Position numbers and translations under genes: made by a program
In this document: positions 61,565 through 64,000 of the stretch, piece by piece
How the letters are laid out: the number at the start of each line of letters is the position of its first letter
How positions within the stretch are numbered: the stretch's first letter is position 1
The notes under the pieces: generated by a model
Databases searched by the model: none
What the model was told of the DNA's origin: nothing
What the model saw: only the letters and a program-made list of their open reading frames with translations
DNA from: Rhizobium sp. Root708
GTDB taxonomy: Bacteria > Pseudomonadota > Alphaproteobacteria > Rhizobiales > Rhizobiaceae
NCBI RefSeq assembly: GCF_001429725.1
Contig: NZ_LMHV01000007.1
Span: 186,001-250,000, forward strand
DNA: 64,000 nucleotides
Direction: 5' to 3'

Positions 61565-61720
61565 TTACCTCTTGGCGGCACGATCCACGGACTTGCCGGC
61601 GTCCTGCGTCGCATTGACGGCATTGGCGGTGTCTCTGCCGACACCGCGGATCGTGTTGGCGCAGGAGGACAGGGCAAGTAGAACCATGCAGGCAGCAGCG
61701 ATTTTGGCCGTGGTCGTCAT
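61565..61720 (-). CDS. Entericidin A/B family small lipoprotein
   Basis: A 51-residue lipoprotein: basic-hydrophobic signal (MTTTAKIAAACMVLLALSS) with the lipidated cysteine at residue 20 (LSSC), then ANTIRGVGRDTANAVNATQDAGKSVDRAAKR, the entericidin pattern of a short amphipathic helix. In E. coli the EcnA/EcnB pair acts as antidote and toxin; in alphaproteobacteria single copies are common with unclear function. AAGGA lies ten bases upstream of the start. Confidence 0.85.
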   Translation of the reverse strand: MTTTAKIAAACMVLLALSSCANTIRGVGRDTANAVNATQDAGKSVDRAAKR

Positions 61721-61824
61721 TCTGGCAATCCTTTTTTGATGAAATCGATCCCTCGAGGCAACAGCGACGCCGCTGCCGCACCCTTAACGCGCTGATCGAA
61801 AAAAGGTTTCATCGCCACCTACGG

Positions 61825-62724
61825 TCAGGCGGCCAGCACCTTGGCCTTCTCGGAGAAGGAAAAGCGAATGCTGTCGGCAACGGCCTGCATCGGCGCCGTC
61901 AACTGGGACGCTGTCAACAGGCGGATGTCGAACGATGCGAGTTCCGGCAGGCCCTCCTGCGCTCCGAGGATCGCCATGTCGTCGCTGATATAAGACCGCG
62001 GCAACGGCGCGATCGCCAGATCGGAAATGACGGCCGCGCGCTGCGCCATCGTATGGCCGCTCAGAAACGCGACACGATAGCTGCGCTTCATTCTTTCAAG
62101 CTGCGAAATCGCTTCGGATCGCCAGATGCAGCCTTCCTCCCAAATGGAGATCGGCAATGGATCGCGCCGGTGCGCGGTTCCGCATTTCGCGCCGGCCCAG
62201 ACAAGACGCTCCCGGAAAACGATTTCGCCGTCCGTTGGCAGCGGTCGCGTTGCGCAGTTGATAAGCGCGAGGTCCAGCCTCTGCTCTTCCAGGCGCTTTC
62301 GCAAACCCAGGCTCATATCGATCGTGACATCGACCATGATGCCCGGAAAAGTCTCGGCAAAGCTTCGAAGGATGCTCGGCAGCAGCCGCTCGCCAATATC
62401 TTCCGGTGCACCGAGACGAACGACACCGCTGAGCTCCGGCATCACAAAGCGCGATACCGCCTCGTTCGAGAGCGCCAGAATGTTGCGGGCATAAGAGAGA
62501 AGCAGTTCGCCGTGCTGCGTCAGCGAAACCGACCGGGCATCGCGCAGGAAAAGCGTGGCGCCAAGCTGCTCCTCGAGCTTTTTGATCTGCATGGATACAG
62601 CGGACGGCGTGCGGAACACGGCCTCCGCAGCGGTCGAAAAATTGCCCGTTTCAGCGATGGCCACAAACGTTCGCAGCACATCGTTATCAAGCAAGGGAAT
62701 GGGACGGCGAATGGGGAACGTCAT
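61825..62724 (-). CDS. LysR family transcriptional regulator
   Basis: A 299-residue LysR-type regulator with an N-terminal winged helix (LLDNDVLRTFVAIAETGNFSTAAEAVFRTPSAVSMQIKKLEEQLG) and an effector-binding domain. I chose ATG 62724 (MTFPIRRPIPLLDND), with GAG upstream, over an in-frame start 14 codons earlier. It is divergent from a DUF1127 small-protein gene at 118 bases. In Brucella the LysR regulator VtlR activates DUF1127 small-protein genes, so the same arrangement here is plausible, but I did not establish orthology. Confidence 0.92.
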   Translation of the reverse strand: MTFPIRRPIPLLDNDVLRTFVAIAETGNFSTAAEAVFRTPSAVSMQIKKLEEQLGATLFLRDARSVSLTQHGELLLSYARNILALSNEAVSRFVMPELSGVVRLGAPEDIGERLLPSILRSFAETFPGIMVDVTIDMSLGLRKRLEEQRLDLALINCATRPLPTDGEIVFRERLVWAGAKCGTAHRRDPLPISIWEEGCIWRSEAISQLERMKRSYRVAFLSGHTMAQRAAVISDLAIAPLPRSYISDDMAILGAQEGLPELASFDIRLLTASQLTAPMQAVADSIRFSFSEKAKVLAA

Positions 62725-62842
62725 CGTCTCATCTTTCAATTTTTTTGATCTGAAGCACCATATCATTTTGTTTGTCTGAAAGTCAACCGAGGCCTACCGT
62801 CAGACGTGTAGAGCAAAACGTCCACTATCAGGAGGTAGGACA

Positions 62843-62989
62843 ATGACGTTGAACACGCTTTGGGACAGCCTCTTCGACCTGCTGGCGCGCCAGCGCGTTC
62901 GCCTTGCCCGCAAGCGCGCGATGAAACAGGTGGCACGCCTCCCCGGCCACATTCCCGATGATCTCGACCTTCGTGCGGTCGCTCAGTGA
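62843..62989 (+). CDS. DUF1127 (YjiS-like) small protein
   Basis: A 48-residue basic protein: MTLNTLWDSLFDLLARQ, then the arginine-rich core RVRLARKRAMKQVARLP and GHIPDDLDLR. The DUF1127 domain is common in rhizobia and Brucella; some members affect RNA turnover, phosphate or fucose metabolism. The ATG at 62843 has an ideal AGGAGG site. It is divergent from the LysR gene. A 12-bp perfect hairpin follows its stop. Confidence 0.88.
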   Translation: MTLNTLWDSLFDLLARQRVRLARKRAMKQVARLPGHIPDDLDLRAVAQ

Positions 62990-63001
62990 AGGCGGCTTGA
63001 T

Positions 63002-63042
63002 TGCGGACGAGTTTGAAGATGGGTAGTGACAACTCGTCCGCA
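63002..63042 (+). terminator. Hairpin after the DUF1127 gene
   Basis: TGCGGACGAGTT (63002-63013) pairs perfectly with AACTCGTCCGCA (63031-63042). It starts 13 bases after the DUF1127 stop. No T run follows, so it may be a processing or stability hairpin rather than an intrinsic terminator. Confidence 0.55.
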
Positions 63043-63060
63043 TTCCTGTAGCAAGCGGTC

Positions 63061-63135
63061 ATGTCGATCGCTTGCGCATATGTTTCCCGATTTTATTATT
63101 TCCGTGCCTCGGTGCGGAAGCGGGAAAGTGCGTAA
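63061..63135 (+). CDS. Candidate aroG leader peptide with Phe-Tyr-Tyr-Phe run
   Basis: A 24-codon ORF 89 bases upstream of aroG, ATG 63061 to TAA 63135. The peptide has five aromatic residues, four of them in a row (SRFYYFR; TTT TAT TAT TTC at 63091-63102) plus a tyrosine at 63079. Its codons overlap a strong hairpin (63083-63127), and a terminator follows. That is the layout of an amino-acid attenuator leader such as pheL in E. coli. The ribosome site is weak (AGCGGTC). Coding is inferred from this arrangement, not from homology. Confidence 0.6.
   Translation: MSIACAYVSRFYYFRASVRKRESA
63083..63127 (+). promoter_or_regulatory. Leader hairpin (pause/protector stem) of the aroG attenuator
   Basis: Two stacked stems form one arm: TTTCCCG (63083-63089) with CGGGAAA (63121-63127), and TTCCG (63100-63104) with CGGAA (63115-63119). 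The aromatic codons lie in the left bulge, so a ribosome waiting there would open the stem and free AGCGG (63119-63123), which can pair with CCGCT (63165-63169) in the terminator. Confidence 0.6.
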
Positions 63136-63162
63136 CTAAGAAAGACGCAATTTCATCCGACC

Positions 63163-63190
63163 AACCGCTAGTCTACCTGGCGGTTTTTTT
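63163..63190 (+). terminator. Intrinsic terminator in the aroG leader
   Basis: AACCGCTAG (63163-63171) pairs with CTGGCGGTT (63177-63185) around TCTAC, with one T-G pair, and a run of seven Ts (63184-63190) follows. It lies 34 bases before the aroG GTG start and inside its leader. Confidence 0.85.
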
Positions 63191-63224
63191 ATGCGCCCGG
63201 TATGACCTCCTGGAGACCAATACC

Positions 63225-64000
63225 GTGACGAACCCGACTGACGATCTGCGCATAACCAATATCGTCGAACTCTCCTCGCCTGCACGCATCATCGATGAGT
63301 TGCCGCGTGACGAGACTGTCAGCAAGACGGTGCTCGGCGCTCGCAGCGCCATCCACGATATCCTGACCAAAAAGGACGACAGGCTTCTCGTCGTTGTCGG
63401 CCCGTGCTCCATCCATGATCCGGTTGCTGCGATCGACTACGCCAAGCGACTCAAGGAACAGCGCGATCGGCTGCAGGGCGACCTCGAGATCGTCATGCGC
63501 GTCTACTTCGAAAAGCCGCGCACGACCGTCGGTTGGAAGGGCCTGATCAACGATCCCGGCCTCGACGGCAGCTTCCGGATCGAGGATGGCCTGCGCATCG
63601 CCCGCAAGCTTTTGCTCGATGTGAACGAACTCGAGCTGCCGGCAGGCTGCGAATTCCTCGACACGATCACGCCGCAATACATCGCTGACCTCGTCAGCTG
63701 GGGTGCCATCGGTGCCCGCACGACCGAAAGCCAGGTTCATAGGGAACTCGCCTCCGGCCTCTCCTCGGCGATCGGCTTCAAGAACGGCACCACCGGCGAT
63801 GTGCGTATCGCCCTCGATGCCATCATGGCCGCCTCGCAGCCGCATCATTTTCCGGCTGTCACGAAGGACGGGCGCGCAGCGATCGCATCGACGAGCGGCA
63901 ACGAGGATGGCCACATCATCCTGCGCGGCGGCAGAGAGCCGAACTATGATCGCGAAAGCGTCGCGGCAGCAATGGCGGCCTCCCGCGAAGCAAAGCTCGA
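63225..64000 (+). CDS. aroG: 3-deoxy-7-phosphoheptulonate (DAHP) synthase, class I, 3' end outside the window
   Basis: The first enzyme of the shikimate pathway, condensing phosphoenolpyruvate and erythrose 4-phosphate. 258 codons are present; the frame is still open at base 64000. Motifs: VVVGPCSIHDPVAAIDYA with the metal cysteine, MRVYFEKPRTTVGWKGLINDP, WGAIGARTTESQVHRELASGLS and IILRGG, the E. coli AroG/F/H class. The start is GTG 63225 (GGAG nine bases upstream); earlier in-frame starts run into stops. This class is feedback-inhibited by Phe, Tyr or Trp; the leader peptide rich in Phe and Tyr suggests transcription also responds to those. Confidence 0.96.
   Translation, partial: MTNPTDDLRITNIVELSSPARIIDELPRDETVSKTVLGARSAIHDILTKKDDRLLVVVGPCSIHDPVAAIDYAKRLKEQRDRLQGDLEIVMRVYFEKPRTTVGWKGLINDPGLDGSFRIEDGLRIARKLLLDVNELELPAGCEFLDTITPQYIADLVSWGAIGARTTESQVHRELASGLSSAIGFKNGTTGDVRIALDAIMAASQPHHFPAVTKDGRAAIASTSGNEDGHIILRGGREPNYDRESVAAAMAASREAKL

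Overview
The window is a contiguous stretch of an alphaproteobacterial chromosome of the Rhizobium/Agrobacterium type. The signs are high GC coding sequence with rhizobial codon use, the six-gene acpXL cluster that makes the very-long-chain (C28) acyl chain of rhizobial lipid A, a split aerobic cobalamin (cob) pathway, a Zur-linked znuA/znuCB-zur locus, and many ABC-sugar and LacI genes. No rRNA, tRNA, CRISPR array, transposase or intact insertion sequence was seen.

Layout. 1-2072: 3' part of uvrB with an unusual repeated tail. 2121-4172: a small AT-rich accessory island (membrane protein, XRE/ImmA-type protease, partner protein), followed by a non-coding GC-rich stretch (about 4190-4720) that looks like a dispersed repeat. 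4841-9555: a small hypothetical gene, a cold-shock gene, dusA, an FAH hydrolase, a gamma-carbonic anhydrase, and a small protein plus lipoprotein pair. 9672-14345: zinc starvation locus (zur, znuB, znuC, znuA, a COG0523 GTPase and a coupled 55-aa CxxC protein) with three Zur-box-like palindromes. 14395-28066: RcnB-like protein, then a nine-gene minus-strand glycoside operon (ABC importer, GH2 beta-mannosidase, GH43, three sugar-modifying enzymes) with a divergent LacI regulator. 28119-32654: cysteine hydrolase, gnd, an AraC regulator, an SRPBCC gene broken by an in-frame TAG, a VOC protein and a PAS protein. 32826-38292: acpXL-fabZ-fabF2-fabF1-adh-lpxXL. 38453-56063: an L,D-transpeptidase and the cobalamin genes cobABCD, cobE, cobO, cobN, cobW, cobP and cobQ, interrupted by a nucleoside hydrolase, a TauE/SafE carrier, an EamA carrier and a ClC channel. 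A cobalamin riboswitch sits upstream of cobP with a 29-codon ORF in between. 56584-60992: orphan glycine-betaine binding protein, then a teichoic-acid-like trio (two CDP-glycerol glycerophosphotransferase-like proteins and a TagD-like cytidylyltransferase). 61211-64000: small genes, a LysR regulator divergent from a DUF1127 gene, and aroG (DAHP synthase) preceded by what reads as a complete transcription attenuator.

How the genes work together. The zinc genes form one regulon around Zur. The cob genes are mostly translationally coupled through ATGA overlaps and cover late corrin synthesis, cobalt insertion, adenosylation and nucleotide loop assembly. The acpXL genes build and transfer the 27-hydroxyoctacosanoate chain; one of its two ketosynthases lacks the catalytic residues. 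The glycoside operon should import and degrade beta-mannoside/xyloside-type oligosaccharides.

The items most worth a second look are the aroG leader (24-codon peptide with a Phe-Tyr-Tyr-Phe run, competing hairpin and terminator), the leader ORF between the B12 riboswitch and cobP, the ImmA-protease island, the CDP-glycerol polymer genes, the Zur-regulon 55-aa protein and the degenerate FabF2. Function calls rest on reading motifs by eye; no database search was run.
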